A stretch of 64,000 nt of DNA from Paragorgia papillata. Taxonomy: Eukaryota > Cnidaria > Anthozoa > Scleralcyonacea > Coralliidae. Under the pieces are notes generated by a model that had not been told where the DNA came from, did no database searches, and was given only the letters and a program-made list of their open reading frames with translations. The translations under genes and the position numbers were made by a program. Below, one piece after another: positions 7,887 to 16,004 of the stretch (the first letter of the stretch is position 1; every line of letters starts with the position of its first letter). The DNA lies in assembly GCA_035771165.1 (NCBI GenBank), contig JAWNZC010000106.1, positions 3,069,501 to 3,133,500 of the forward strand. Reading direction: 5' to 3'.

Positions 7887-9098
7887 ATGAATACAGAGAG
7901 AAAAGTTGAATTAGAACCCGGTTATAACCGGTTACACAGAAGTTCAATAACTGGGGAACGAGCCCGGAATGTAATTACTTTCAACCCCAATTCTGCCAAT
8001 GAAGGGGAAGTAATTTACATACACATTCCAAAACTTAAACCAGGAACCACCCTTGTTCCTGACAAAATGTATCTCCTGTTTGACTTTAAAAATAAGAATA
8101 CCAAATCTTATTTCAATAACAATCTTGCAAGACAACTCCAAGAACGTTTAGAAGTAAGATTTGCAGGAGAGAAGGTTTACGACAACACAGGAGAGAGTCT
8201 TTTGGGGACTTACAAAGATTTGTGGTTGGACGACCATGTAAGAAACAACATGATTGAGGATGGCATCGCATCAGAAAACCAAAGAAAGCTTATCTCAAAA
8301 TGTACAGGCACATCTGCTGACTCTTTCATGGATGTATATGGAACAAAACAGAGGATTAAGTTGGACAAAATTTTAAAGGATCATGGGTTATATGCTCCAC
8401 ACAGTATGGCGAATGATCTCCAATACATAATTACACTGCCAAAAGCCACTTCCATCATGACAGCATTAAATAGTCAAACTGTGGATGGCTATTCCCTTGA
8501 AAATATTGAGTTGGAATATGAAACCATTACCAACTTTGGATTAGTACAGGAGATTGAGTCATCATACCAAATGGGAAGAGCTCTCTCATTTGAACATGTA
8601 ACCCTGATGAAAACCACACCATGGGCTGCAGACACAACATTAATTAATGAGACCATTAACCTTCCAAGAAAGAGCATGAAAGCCGTTGTAATGTTATTTA
8701 CAAAGGCAACAAGAGGAGGATCAGAAGAGTTTGTATTCCCAAATATCGAAAAAGTAAAAGTTACCATTGAAGGAGTTCCAAACAGCATTTACTCCCAAGG
8801 AATTCCAAAGAGAAGATTTTTTGAGGAAGCCTTCAGACTTTTCAAACAATCAGATTATCCAAAAATCCAAGCAGAGGAATTTTTTACAGGAGACCAGTTC
8901 GCACTTGTTGTTGATTTGAGGTCAATTAATGACAATGCTGTGTATGGTGACGGAACAAAACTTTTAACAACCCAGTCTGGAATTATGTTGGAAATCAAGA
9001 AAAAGGCAACAGGATCAGCCCTAAAATGCCATGTTTTCATTCTTTCAGATGGTCTGTTGAAAGTCCAAGGAGGAGCATTCCAGAGTGTTAACTATTGA
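7887..9098 (+). CDS. Major capsid protein, double-jelly-roll type
   Basis: A 403-residue protein that would build the hexon-like capsomers of an icosahedral shell. The region around residues 78-113 (ARQLQERLEVRFAGEKVYDN, then a Thr-Gly-Glu and LWL segment) and the later GLYAPHSMANDLQYIITLPK match the conserved blocks of Polinton capsid proteins as I know them. Beta-rich character continues to the C-terminus. It is followed after 77 bp by the packaging ATPase and then the penton protein, the standard capsid cassette of the group. The start has the AATAAATG context after an AT-only leader. The protein is intact, so capsid assembly is plausible, though virions of Polintons are largely a prediction. 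Confidence 0.9.
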   Translation: MNTERKVELEPGYNRLHRSSITGERARNVITFNPNSANEGEVIYIHIPKLKPGTTLVPDKMYLLFDFKNKNTKSYFNNNLARQLQERLEVRFAGEKVYDNTGESLLGTYKDLWLDDHVRNNMIEDGIASENQRKLISKCTGTSADSFMDVYGTKQRIKLDKILKDHGLYAPHSMANDLQYIITLPKATSIMTALNSQTVDGYSLENIELEYETITNFGLVQEIESSYQMGRALSFEHVTLMKTTPWAADTTLINETINLPRKSMKAVVMLFTKATRGGSEEFVFPNIEKVKVTIEGVPNSIYSQGIPKRRFFEEAFRLFKQSDYPKIQAEEFFTGDQFALVVDLRSINDNAVYGDGTKLLTTQSGIMLEIKKKATGSALKCHVFILSDGLLKVQGGAFQSVNY

Positions 9099-9138
9099 GA
9101 ATGTTTGTAAGATTGAAAAATTTGGTAATCCCAATCCC

Positions 9139-9151
9139 AAAAACTTGGCAA
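9139..9151 (+). promoter_or_regulatory. AAAAACTTGGCAA motif upstream of the packaging ATPase
   Basis: Exact 13-mer 24 bp before the start codon at 9176, followed by a second, weaker half (GACTTGGTAA). Shared with the 5054 and 10951 sites and the TIRs. Confidence 0.5.
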
Positions 9152-9175
9152 GACTTGGTAAATTTCCTAAAATAA

Positions 9176-9811
9176 ATGGAAACTGAAACTGAAGACCCAA
9201 AACCATTCAACATAATTATTGTTGGAATGACGAGTTGTGGAAAGACTCATTATCTTTTAAAAAATTTAGAAGAAAATTATAAAAAAAAATTTGAAAACAT
9301 AGTTTTAATATGTCCAACTTTTGTATGGAACAAAACATATTTGGAATGGGAACATTTACATGATCCAAGATTTTTTGTAATCCCGTGCGACCAAGATGAG
9401 TCCGAAGATTTCTTAAAATATGTTGTGGATTATTGTAAAGGAACACCAAGTCTCATTATCCTGGATGACTGTGCTTCCGGACAAAGTGTCAAAAATAGAA
9501 CCAGCGAATTGGTAAAACTTGGTTTTGGAGCCAGACATATGAATATTAGTACAATAGTTGTTACCCAACAGTTGACAAGTATTGCGAAACCATACAGGGA
9601 AAATATCTCAAAACTGGTTACCTTTTACAACCCAAACAGAAAAGACATGCAAGTTATTTTGGATGATTATTTGGACATACCAAAGGAGGAGGAGAAAAAA
9701 ATAAAAGAAACATTGAAATCAAAAAAATATTCAAAATTAGAGATCAATTTAATCCACCCTTATGACCACAAAATTGTCGAACCATTTGGAAAAAATTTGA
9801 TAAACTTTTGA
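9176..9811 (+). CDS. Genome-packaging ATPase (A32/FtsK-HerA-like)
   Basis: A 211-residue P-loop ATPase that would pump viral DNA into the preformed capsid. Walker A is at residues 17-24 (GMTSCGKT), Walker B at 93-98 (LIILDD). A conserved TQQ follows at 130-132 and a candidate arginine finger is R141. Length and motif order match the packaging ATPases of Polintons, virophages and adenovirus-like elements. It sits between the capsid and penton genes; the penton gene starts 12 bp after its stop. The start context is AATAAATG. Confidence 0.93.
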   Translation: METETEDPKPFNIIIVGMTSCGKTHYLLKNLEENYKKKFENIVLICPTFVWNKTYLEWEHLHDPRFFVIPCDQDESEDFLKYVVDYCKGTPSLIILDDCASGQSVKNRTSELVKLGFGARHMNISTIVVTQQLTSIAKPYRENISKLVTFYNPNRKDMQVILDDYLDIPKEEEKKIKETLKSKKYSKLEINLIHPYDHKIVEPFGKNLINF

Positions 9812-9823
9812 ACTTTAAGATAA

Positions 9824-10471
9824 ATGAGGAATCTAAGAATTTTGTTGAAAAACGGAGAAACAACAGTAAAATTTGAAGATCCTTTGATCATTGAGGATAC
9901 AAAATTGATGGTTAAAGATGCGACAGTTTTTTGGGATTACAATAATTTAACAAGTCCAACTTACGTCATGCATGGAACCAAAAAAATTAGCTTTTACAAT
10001 GGTTATTGGACTGTTGGCATGATTATGAGGGTTTTAAAGGAAAATGAAATAAAGTCAGAATTACTTCCTTACAGTTGTAAAATCAGATTATTTCCAACAA
10101 GAAATCTTTCCCTGCTTAAACTTGGTCCTTTGCTAGGATATCCAGAAACAACAGTAATTAGGGGAGGAGCAAATCTTGTCAGTCCAGAAACAGTCAACAT
10201 AAATCTTGGAATGAGATTTGTATGCATATCTTGCGAAATGATTGATGGAACTAGGACATCATTTTCAGGAAAACGTGACAGAACTGCAGCTGTTCTTCCA
10301 ATTACAACAAGACAATTATTGAAGGGATCAGTGGAAAAATTTGCAAACATTAATTCTGAGGCAATGTTGGATAATGGTGTTTACAACGAACTCAAATTTA
10401 AAGTTGACCACAATGTTGGGGACATCCTTCTTGAAATCTTTTTGTGTCCACAGAATTATAAGACTCCATAA
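9824..10471 (+). CDS. Penton (minor capsid) protein, single-jelly-roll type
   Basis: A 215-residue, beta-rich protein in the position where Polintons carry the penton-base protein, directly after the packaging ATPase. The segment MLDNGVYNELKFKVDHNVGD and the run of short strands fit a single jelly roll. In this group it plugs the five-fold vertices of the capsid and would be the natural docking site for the two fibre-like proteins encoded at 4223 and 5082. The start context is GATAAATG. Assignment rests on size, position and remembered sequence character rather than a search. Confidence 0.82.
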   Translation: MRNLRILLKNGETTVKFEDPLIIEDTKLMVKDATVFWDYNNLTSPTYVMHGTKKISFYNGYWTVGMIMRVLKENEIKSELLPYSCKIRLFPTRNLSLLKLGPLLGYPETTVIRGGANLVSPETVNINLGMRFVCISCEMIDGTRTSFSGKRDRTAAVLPITTRQLLKGSVEKFANINSEAMLDNGVYNELKFKVDHNVGDILLEIFLCPQNYKTP

Positions 10472-10477
10472 TAAAAG

Positions 10478-10660
10478 ATGATTATTGATATTGACAAAAT
10501 TGAAACCGCTAAGGAAATGTTGAATTATTTGATAAGATTGAAAGCATTTTTGAAAGATGAAAAAGACCAAAACCTGACAAACTTGAAGGTTTCTATAAAT
10601 AATTTGATACCAGCTTTAAAAAATTATGTAAAAGTAATTGAAATTTTAAAAATCTTCTAA
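10478..10660 (+). CDS. Short helical protein
   Basis: A 60-residue protein predicted to be entirely helical, with hydrophobic spacing consistent with a helical hairpin (AKEMLNYLIRLKAFLKDEKD, then a second helix). No family recognised. It starts 6 bp after the penton gene, with ATAAAAGATG, and is followed by a perfect palindrome 16 bp past the stop codon. Tight packing and the start context favour a real gene. Confidence 0.6.
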   Translation: MIIDIDKIETAKEMLNYLIRLKAFLKDEKDQNLTNLKVSINNLIPALKNYVKVIEILKIF

Positions 10661-10676
10661 AAACTTTTCTCAAAAC

Positions 10677-10698
10677 TTATAACAAAATTTTGTTATAA
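10677..10698. terminator. 22-bp perfect palindrome
   Basis: Same core as at 3918 and 11400: TTATAACAAAA followed by its complement, then a T run. It follows the gene ending at 10660. Confidence 0.65.
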
Positions 10699-10720
10699 TT
10701 TTTTTTTAATATATTAATAA

Positions 10721-10951
10721 ATGAATAAGAACGAGGTTGTAAATGAACTATACGAAGCAGCTTTAATTACAGTTTCAGCTGTTGGTGTTAGTATGGTTGT
10801 CAAAAAATTAACAGGACAATCCCTGGCAGCACCAGCAAGTATTAAAGAAACAGCAAAACTTGGTCTTGCAGTTGCTGGAGGATTGTTTGTGGTAAAAATG
10901 GCACAAGACAAGGGATACATCCCGAAAAATGTGGATCCAAAGAAATCCTAA
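10721..10951 (+). CDS. Small membrane protein
   Basis: A 76-residue protein with two hydrophobic segments (about residues 12-26, ALITVSAVGVSMVV, and 46-60, LGLAVAGGLFVVKMA) separated by a polar linker, ending KGYIPKNVDPKKS. Small proteins of this design recur beside the capsid cassette in animal Mavericks, from memory; the function is unknown. It starts with AATAAATG after the palindrome at 10677. Its stop overlaps the start of the AAAAACTTGGCAA element that precedes the next gene. Confidence 0.72.
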   Translation: MNKNEVVNELYEAALITVSAVGVSMVVKKLTGQSLAAPASIKETAKLGLAVAGGLFVVKMAQDKGYIPKNVDPKKS

Positions 10952-10963
10952 AAAACTTGGCAA
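10951..10963 (+). promoter_or_regulatory. AAAAACTTGGCAA motif upstream of the 10977 gene
   Basis: Exact 13-mer 13 bp before the start codon, beginning at the last base of the preceding stop codon. Third internal copy of the element also found in the TIRs. Confidence 0.5.
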
Positions 10964-10976
10964 ACCCAAAGAATAA

Positions 10977-11246
10977 ATGGCATCAATGATAGCAGGAGGA
11001 TTATTTAATGCAGTTGCCTTTGCAGGTGCTGGATATTTGTTTCAGTCATTTAACAAACATGGTTATGCTGACGAAGCAAAAAGACATAATTTGGCAACAG
11101 AAAGACTTCAAAAAGACAAAGAAAGATTTTTTGAGAATGAAATTAAAAGAAAAGACAAAATTAGAGAATTACAAGATGAAATCCGAAATGCAAACTATGA
11201 CATGTCAGTAACATCAAAAGCATTCCAACAAATCCATGAAATTTAA
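10977..11246 (+). CDS. Polinton-conserved virion-type protein, N-terminal part (89 residues, then TAA)
   Basis: The protein begins with a glycine/alanine-rich hydrophobic segment (MASMIAGGLFNAVAFAGAGY) and continues as a long charged helix (about residues 28-80, ERLQKDKERFFENEIKRKDK). This design matches a protein I remember as widely conserved in animal Mavericks, where it is longer and ends in a membrane segment. Here a TAA at 11244-11246 stops the frame, and the same frame continues open for 42 more codons to a TGA at 11373-11375. Start context is AATAAATG. Either the element has a premature stop, the product is genuinely short, or the base is an error. Confidence 0.75.
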   Translation: MASMIAGGLFNAVAFAGAGYLFQSFNKHGYADEAKRHNLATERLQKDKERFFENEIKRKDKIRELQDEIRNANYDMSVTSKAFQQIHEI

Positions 11247-11375
11247 AAAGAAAGTTTAAAAGAACCAGTTTTGGATGATTATTACCAACCAAGTGATGAA
11301 ATGAAAAAATATATGACCATCACTGTAACACTTTTGGGAGCTGGTGCTGGCTGGCTCCTCGCAGTTGTTGTTTGA
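11247..11375 (+). pseudogene. In-frame continuation of the 10977 gene beyond its TAA
   Basis: Forty-two sense codons in the same frame as the gene at 10977, running from the codon after its TAA to a TGA. It encodes a DDYYQPSDE segment and then a hydrophobic stretch (TITVTLLGAGAGWLLAVVV), which is what the family carries at its C-terminus as far as I remember. An internal ATG at 11301 could give a separate 24-residue membrane peptide, but it lacks the ATAAA start context. Best read as the detached tail of an interrupted gene. Confidence 0.6.
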
Positions 11376-11395
11376 TCCTTAAAATATTTTAATAA

Positions 11396-11425
11396 AAACT
11401 TATAACAAAATTTTGTTATAAGTTT
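11396..11425. terminator. 30-bp perfect palindrome in a convergent gap
   Basis: Longest palindrome of the element: 15-bp arms reading AAACTTATAACAAAA and complement with no loop. It lies between the interrupted plus-strand gene ending at 11375 and the minus-strand gene ending at 11473, so it can serve both strands. Confidence 0.7.
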
Positions 11426-11484
11426 TCAAGAAGTTTTCAAGAAATTTTTCAAGAAATTTTTCAAGAAATTTTTCAAGAAATTTT
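11426..11484. repeat. 12-bp tandem repeat (CAAGAAATTTTT, about 4-5 copies)
   Basis: Four clean units and one degenerate unit follow the palindrome at 11396. The minus-strand gene 11473-12117 ends inside the last unit, so its stop codon is provided by the repeat. The function is unknown. Confidence 0.85.
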
Positions 11485-12117
11485 TGTCATCTCCTTACAC
11501 TTTCTGATCCCACTCATTTCTTCAATTTTCAAAACATTTTCGACACTGAGAGCAGTCCCAAACATTTTGAACCCTGATTGGTATGGTCTGTAAGCATTAT
11601 CTTTTGGGGAATAATTTAAAATATATTTAATCTCATCAGATAATTTTAATTCTGCCAAAGATGGTTTTTTTATTTTTTTTAAAAGGTCTGGTCTTTTGCA
11701 AATTCCCAAAATAATGTACATAAGATATTTTATACTAAAAAATTTGTCTGAAACCAAACCCAATCCTCTGAGACATTCTTTTGATTTAAAGAAAAATTTC
11801 ATAATTTCATAACCAATAATTTTTTCTTCTTTTGGAAACAGCTTCCAAAACATTTTGATATAATTTTTAAGTGGTAGTAGTTTTGGTGGGTTGTGGGCAC
11901 CTTTGTACACCCTTTCCAACTCCAAACCACAATTTAAACAAATTAAAAAACCTTGGAATTCTGCTGTTGCCTCTTTACAACAAATACTTTTGTTTTTATA
12001 AGTCTCGAGGTCCAAAAGACTTTCATTAAAAATTTTTGGCTCCTCTTCTTTAACTTCAATAATTGGGTTTCCAAAAACATCTAAATATTGAAATTTGGGG
12101 TTTTTTGACTTTAACAT
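11473..12117 (-). CDS. Zinc-ribbon protein, TFIIB/VLTF3-like late transcription factor candidate
   Basis: A 214-residue protein. Residues 46-63 carry Cys46, Cys47, Cys60 and Cys63 in ICCKEATAEFQGFLICLNCG, which has the second-half signature of TFIIB-type zinc ribbons (hydrophobic-C-x2-C-G). The C-terminal 150 residues are helical and Lys-rich. Poxvirus VLTF3-like factors, which occur in many Polinton-like elements, have an N-terminal zinc ribbon and a helical remainder, and drive late genes with a TAAATG promoter. The element's start codons carry that promoter-like sequence, which strengthens the idea. The first cysteine pair is unusual (adjacent rather than C-x2-C). The gene overlaps a 12-bp repeat at its end and begins 9 bp after the minus-strand 401-residue gene. 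Confidence 0.5.
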   Translation of the reverse strand: MLKSKNPKFQYLDVFGNPIIEVKEEEPKIFNESLLDLETYKNKSICCKEATAEFQGFLICLNCGLELERVYKGAHNPPKLLPLKNYIKMFWKLFPKEEKIIGYEIMKFFFKSKECLRGLGLVSDKFFSIKYLMYIILGICKRPDLLKKIKKPSLAELKLSDEIKYILNYSPKDNAYRPYQSGFKMFGTALSVENVLKIEEMSGIRKCKEMTKIS

Positions 12118-12126
12118 TTCTTTTAT

Positions 12127-13332
12127 TTAAATTAATCTTGCTATTCCTTTAAATACCAAAAAAACAGTTCCAATTGAAGCCCCAAAAACTTCTGGTAATC
12201 TGTCGTCTTCTTTTTGATGTTGTGGTTCGGAAGTAAAGATTCCTGGCTTGTATTTACCAAAATCTTTGCTAACAGGTTTTCCAAAAGTTTCGCCAATTTT
12301 TTTACTAACAGGTTTTGGGGATTTGCCAATATTAAGATTTCTGTTTAAACCCAAAGCCATCCCGGTTGTGGCCAGTGTAAGAACATTATTGAAACCTTTA
12401 ATTGGATTAATAAGAATTCTCATGTCAGATGGGATCAAAATTAAACCTGGACTTATAGCAAAATTTAGGACAACATTTGTGGACTTGATGGCTTGTCTCA
12501 TATTTGAAATGGAAACAGTGACGTCATCCTGGGCTATTGTATCCTCCATTAACTTTTTAAACACTTCTTGTGTTTGTAAACTTTTAGCACCTTCGCCAAC
12601 AATGACCCATCTCGTCTTTGCCTGAGCTCCCAAAACACAGTACACAAAGGATTCTAAGGATTGTTGAAATAATTTCTGACCAAGAAGTGTCAACCCATTT
12701 GAGTCCTTGGGAATGAAATGTTTGAAATCGTCGGGATGTCTAGAACCAGCCGAAACCAGTTCTTCATATGTGTTGACTCTTCCATAACTTTCTTTCTCCA
12801 ACTTTACATATCTAACTTCATATCCGAGGTCTTTCATGTCTTGTGTAAATTCTTTTGGACTCTGTGTTGAATTTGAGATTTTTTTAACCCAAACGTCATT
12901 GGGATTGTGTTGCAAAATTTTTATGGTTTCGGGGGTTAAAAATCTTCTTAATTTTTCAGGATGCTTTAAAAATCTTCTGACTTGAAAAACATAATGATAT
13001 TTAACAATGCTTGTCAGAAAAGAAGACCTAAATCTTTTAAAATTATTTTGGAAATGCTTGTTAGAAATACCACACAAGTAGCTTGCGACATAACTGGCAG
13101 CAATAGCTGTAAAATATGGAATTCTTAGGAAATCATTTATGTTGGGATTTCTTATTTTTATTGGCTGTTGAAATGTCAAATCAATGGGGTTCAAATTTAC
13201 AATAAAATTTTCTTTTTCATTTACAAATATGGTAATCGTATTCAAATTTACAGAAGCCTTTCTTTCTTTGAAAAATTTCTGAACTGTCCCAGAAACATTC
13301 CAAGCTTCTGGCCATTCTTTAAGTTCTGTCAT
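12127..13332 (-). CDS. Polinton-conserved protein of unknown function (401 residues)
   Basis: I do not know a function. The sequence (FLRIPYFTAIAASYVASYLC near residue 85-105, VRRFLKHPEKLRRFLTPETI near 138-157, GAQAKTRWVIVGEGAKSLQT in the middle) fits a protein family I remember from animal Mavericks and many cnidarian and invertebrate genomes. The C-terminal third contains a hydrophobic stretch (LNFAISPGLILIPSDMRILI) and then a Lys/Pro-rich tail ending in another hydrophobic patch (VFGASIGTVFLVFKGIARLI). It is the upstream gene of a two-gene minus-strand unit with the zinc-ribbon gene and diverges from the integrase across 63 bp. Start context is AAATAATGA. Confidence 0.78.
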   Translation of the reverse strand: MTELKEWPEAWNVSGTVQKFFKERKASVNLNTITIFVNEKENFIVNLNPIDLTFQQPIKIRNPNINDFLRIPYFTAIAASYVASYLCGISNKHFQNNFKRFRSSFLTSIVKYHYVFQVRRFLKHPEKLRRFLTPETIKILQHNPNDVWVKKISNSTQSPKEFTQDMKDLGYEVRYVKLEKESYGRVNTYEELVSAGSRHPDDFKHFIPKDSNGLTLLGQKLFQQSLESFVYCVLGAQAKTRWVIVGEGAKSLQTQEVFKKLMEDTIAQDDVTVSISNMRQAIKSTNVVLNFAISPGLILIPSDMRILINPIKGFNNVLTLATTGMALGLNRNLNIGKSPKPVSKKIGETFGKPVSKDFGKYKPGIFTSEPQHQKEDDRLPEVFGASIGTVFLVFKGIARLI

Positions 13333-13395
13333 TATTTATTTAAAGACCGGAAAGATTGGACTGTTGGAAGGGCATATTTGTAAACAATAAAATAA
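13333..13395. promoter_or_regulatory. Divergent promoter region, 63 bp
   Basis: It separates the start codons of the minus-strand 401-residue gene and the integrase. It carries AAATAATG on the minus side and AATAAATG on the plus side and has no hairpin. It probably drives both directions. Confidence 0.55.
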
Positions 13396-14367
13396 ATGGA
13401 AGATGAACTTTTACTCATTGATCTCGAGCTTAGAGATATTTACTACAATCCTGTAACTGGTTACCAATCTATGGAAAAACTTTACCAAGCTGCTGTAAAA
13501 GAAAATTCTTCAATAACAAGAAAACAGGTTAGGGAGTGGTTGCAAAGCCAAAAAGTTTTTACTTTGCATAAAACAATAAGAAAACCAAGAAAATACCAGA
13601 AAACATTCGTTAAAAATCTTGCTGACCAAATGCAAATGGACTTGGTGGATATGGCAAAATTTGGTTCTGAAAATAATGACCAAAAATGGATCTTAACAGG
13701 TATTGAAATTTTGTCAAGATTTGGTTTTGCTGTTCCTGTTAAAAGAAAAAGTACTGTTGCTATGGTGCCAGGTGTTTCAAAAATGTTGGAAGAATTTAAG
13801 AAAAGATTTGGCAAATATCCAGAAACAGTCCAGTTTGATGAGGGGAAGGAGTTTTACAATGTTGGAGTAAAAACTCTTTTGAAATCTTTAAACATAGAAT
13901 ATTTTTCATCCAGGTCCCACAGAAAAGCTGCACTTGTGGAAAGATTTAACAGGACTTTGAAAACCAGAATGTGGAAATTTTTTACTTTCAAAGGAGACAA
14001 GAAGTGGTTAAATAATCTTGACAAATTTGTGGGAAGTTACAACAACACCATCCACAGCACTATTAAAATAAAACCCAAAGATGTCAATGATACCAACCAA
14101 TCCAAAGTATTTTTTACACTGTATGGAATTCCTCCTCTTGAATCTCAAATAAAACCAAAATTCAAAATTGGGAACCATGTCAGGATCCAAAAATACAGAA
14201 AAAACTTTGCAAAAGGATATGACCCAAATTTTACAAATGAAATTTTTACTGTGTCAGCGGTTTTCAGGGGAGTTCCTGTCATGTACAGAATTCGGGATAA
14301 GGAGGAGGACATTATGGGAAAATTTTATGGTGAGGAGTTGGTTAAAGTTGTTGGGGAACAGACATAA
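13396..14367 (+). CDS. Retroviral-type (DDE) integrase
   Basis: A 323-residue integrase that would insert the element's ends into host DNA and make the 6-bp duplication. An N-terminal helical region (YQSMEKLYQAAVKENSS, then REWLQSQKVFTLHK) precedes the catalytic core. The catalytic triad is D82 (in MQMDLVDM), D148 (in VQFDEGKEF) and E182 (in LVERFNRTLK), with 33 residues between D148 and E182. A C-terminal SH3-like domain (KFKIGNHVRIQKYRKNF) follows. No HHCC zinc residues are evident. The triad is complete, so the enzyme may be active. The next gene starts 7 bp after its stop. Confidence 0.95.
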   Translation: MEDELLLIDLELRDIYYNPVTGYQSMEKLYQAAVKENSSITRKQVREWLQSQKVFTLHKTIRKPRKYQKTFVKNLADQMQMDLVDMAKFGSENNDQKWILTGIEILSRFGFAVPVKRKSTVAMVPGVSKMLEEFKKRFGKYPETVQFDEGKEFYNVGVKTLLKSLNIEYFSSRSHRKAALVERFNRTLKTRMWKFFTFKGDKKWLNNLDKFVGSYNNTIHSTIKIKPKDVNDTNQSKVFFTLYGIPPLESQIKPKFKIGNHVRIQKYRKNFAKGYDPNFTNEIFTVSAVFRGVPVMYRIRDKEEDIMGKFYGEELVKVVGEQT

Positions 14368-14374
14368 ATAAATA

Positions 14375-15994
14375 ATGGATGAAACTATGACTAGAGGAAA
14401 TGAGGGTATGGAAATGCAGAAAATGGGTGATTTGTCTGATATTCCAAATGATGGTGGAACTTTTGAATCATCTTTTGGAACTTCATATTTTGAAGAGCTT
14501 GACAAAATTTTTGATGAACATCCCGAAGCTTTCATAAAAGATGATGATTTTGGACCTGCTAGCAAAAGGGAAATGTTAGAAATGAGGGAAAGACTCAGTA
14601 AAAGACCCAAACAATTTGAAGGGGAGCCGGATGAATTATTTCAAAAAAGAGTAAAAACCTGGGTAGGGAACGAGTCTAGAAGACAAAGTTTAAATGCTAC
14701 AGAGGAGAAGAAAAAATTTTTTGAGAAAGAGTTAAGTCAAACAATAAAAAAAACCTATGGTAAAGCAAGTAAAATATTGTATGAAAAAAGTATGTTTACC
14801 CGCGATCAAAAAACATTAGAGATTGATGGACTTGAGTTTGAAGGTGTACTAGTTATGGTTAAAGATGTCAATACCGGTGATTTTGACTATTCCAAAGTAA
14901 AAGGAAAAAAAGTTGTAGACAAAATTTTAAAATTTAAGAAACTGTTAAAAGAAGCAAGTGTGGAATATGGAAAAACTGGAGCTGGAAAAATAGAAAAGGA
15001 TCTTAACATATCCCCACAAGCAGCTGAAGCGGTTCAAAGAGAAGTTGCTAGAGATTTGCAGGATGAAATAACAATATTAAGGGATGAAATGGAAACCCAA
15101 AATGAAACTTACAAATTAGCAACAAATGAAATGAAAACCGAATTAACAAAGCTAAGGGGGAAGCTAAAAGAAGAGAACGAAACCCATGTATTAAAAATTA
15201 ATGAAATGAACAATGAATTAACAAAGCTAAATGAAAAGCTAAATGAAAAGACCGAAACCCATGTATTAATTGTTGATGAATTAAAAACACTAAGAGAAAA
15301 AATCAGAGAACAAAAAAGAATCCATGAATTAGAATCCAACGAATTAAGGGAAAAAATTAAAGAGCAAAACAAAATCCAAAAAGCAGAAGAAAGCAGCAAA
15401 CATCAAGATGGCGACAAAATTCTTAGAGAACTTTCTGGAATCCTGGATCCAAAGGGAAAAGACTCAGCAGAGCGACTAGAATCTGTTGAAGTCAACAAAC
15501 CATATTATGAAGATATATTAAAAACAGAAACAGGACCAAGAATGAAACAACTTATTGACACCACCATAAAAGTTATTACACTAAAAGCAGATCAAATTAG
15601 ACTGGAAGAAAACATACCACCCCAAGAAGAAGAAACTAAACAAAAAATTAAAGATAGTGTTCGAGTAAGATTCGAAAAATTTAAAGAATGGGCCAAAAAC
15701 AACATGGGGGCATTGGCTGCTATTGGCATTTCCATTGGAGGAATTATAGCAACTGTTGTTTTAGCTGGAAAAGCTGCTGTCGTTACAACAGCAAAGGCAA
15801 CAGGTGCATTAGGAAAAGCCTTAGCAAAACTTGCAAAAGCTGCCTGGCCCATAATAGCACCAATTCTTAGCATATTGGCAACTGCTTTGTCGTGGGGAGC
15901 AAAAGGATTGGCATGGTTGGCGAAAAATTTGTGGGTTCTTGCAATAGCTTTGACATATTTTGTTTACACAGAATACAAAAATTATAAAAAATAA
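14375..15994 (+). CDS. Large coiled-coil protein with C-terminal membrane segments
   Basis: A 539-residue protein. Residues 1-60 are acidic and low-complexity. About 225-340 form a long coiled coil built from related repeats of roughly 20-25 residues that recur around NETYKLATNEMKTELTKL, NETHVLKINEMNNELTKL and TETHVLIVDELKTLREKI. About 444-532 is strongly hydrophobic, Ala/Gly-rich, with two or three potential membrane helices (MGALAAIGISIGGIIATVVL and LWVLAIALTYFVY). A soluble rod anchored in a membrane is the simplest reading; a virion or membrane-fusion/egress role is possible, but no family is recognised. It belongs to the run after the integrase; start context is AAATAATGG, overlapping the previous stop region. 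Confidence 0.8.
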   Translation: MDETMTRGNEGMEMQKMGDLSDIPNDGGTFESSFGTSYFEELDKIFDEHPEAFIKDDDFGPASKREMLEMRERLSKRPKQFEGEPDELFQKRVKTWVGNESRRQSLNATEEKKKFFEKELSQTIKKTYGKASKILYEKSMFTRDQKTLEIDGLEFEGVLVMVKDVNTGDFDYSKVKGKKVVDKILKFKKLLKEASVEYGKTGAGKIEKDLNISPQAAEAVQREVARDLQDEITILRDEMETQNETYKLATNEMKTELTKLRGKLKEENETHVLKINEMNNELTKLNEKLNEKTETHVLIVDELKTLREKIREQKRIHELESNELREKIKEQNKIQKAEESSKHQDGDKILRELSGILDPKGKDSAERLESVEVNKPYYEDILKTETGPRMKQLIDTTIKVITLKADQIRLEENIPPQEEETKQKIKDSVRVRFEKFKEWAKNNMGALAAIGISIGGIIATVVLAGKAAVVTTAKATGALGKALAKLAKAAWPIIAPILSILATALSWGAKGLAWLAKNLWVLAIALTYFVYTEYKNYKK

Positions 15995-16004
15995 ACATAT
16001 ATAA

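Noticed and set aside
11426..11484. Heat-shock element made by TTCaaGAA repeats
   Set aside because: GAA and TTC blocks are separated by four bases between units rather than the two required for a continuous element.
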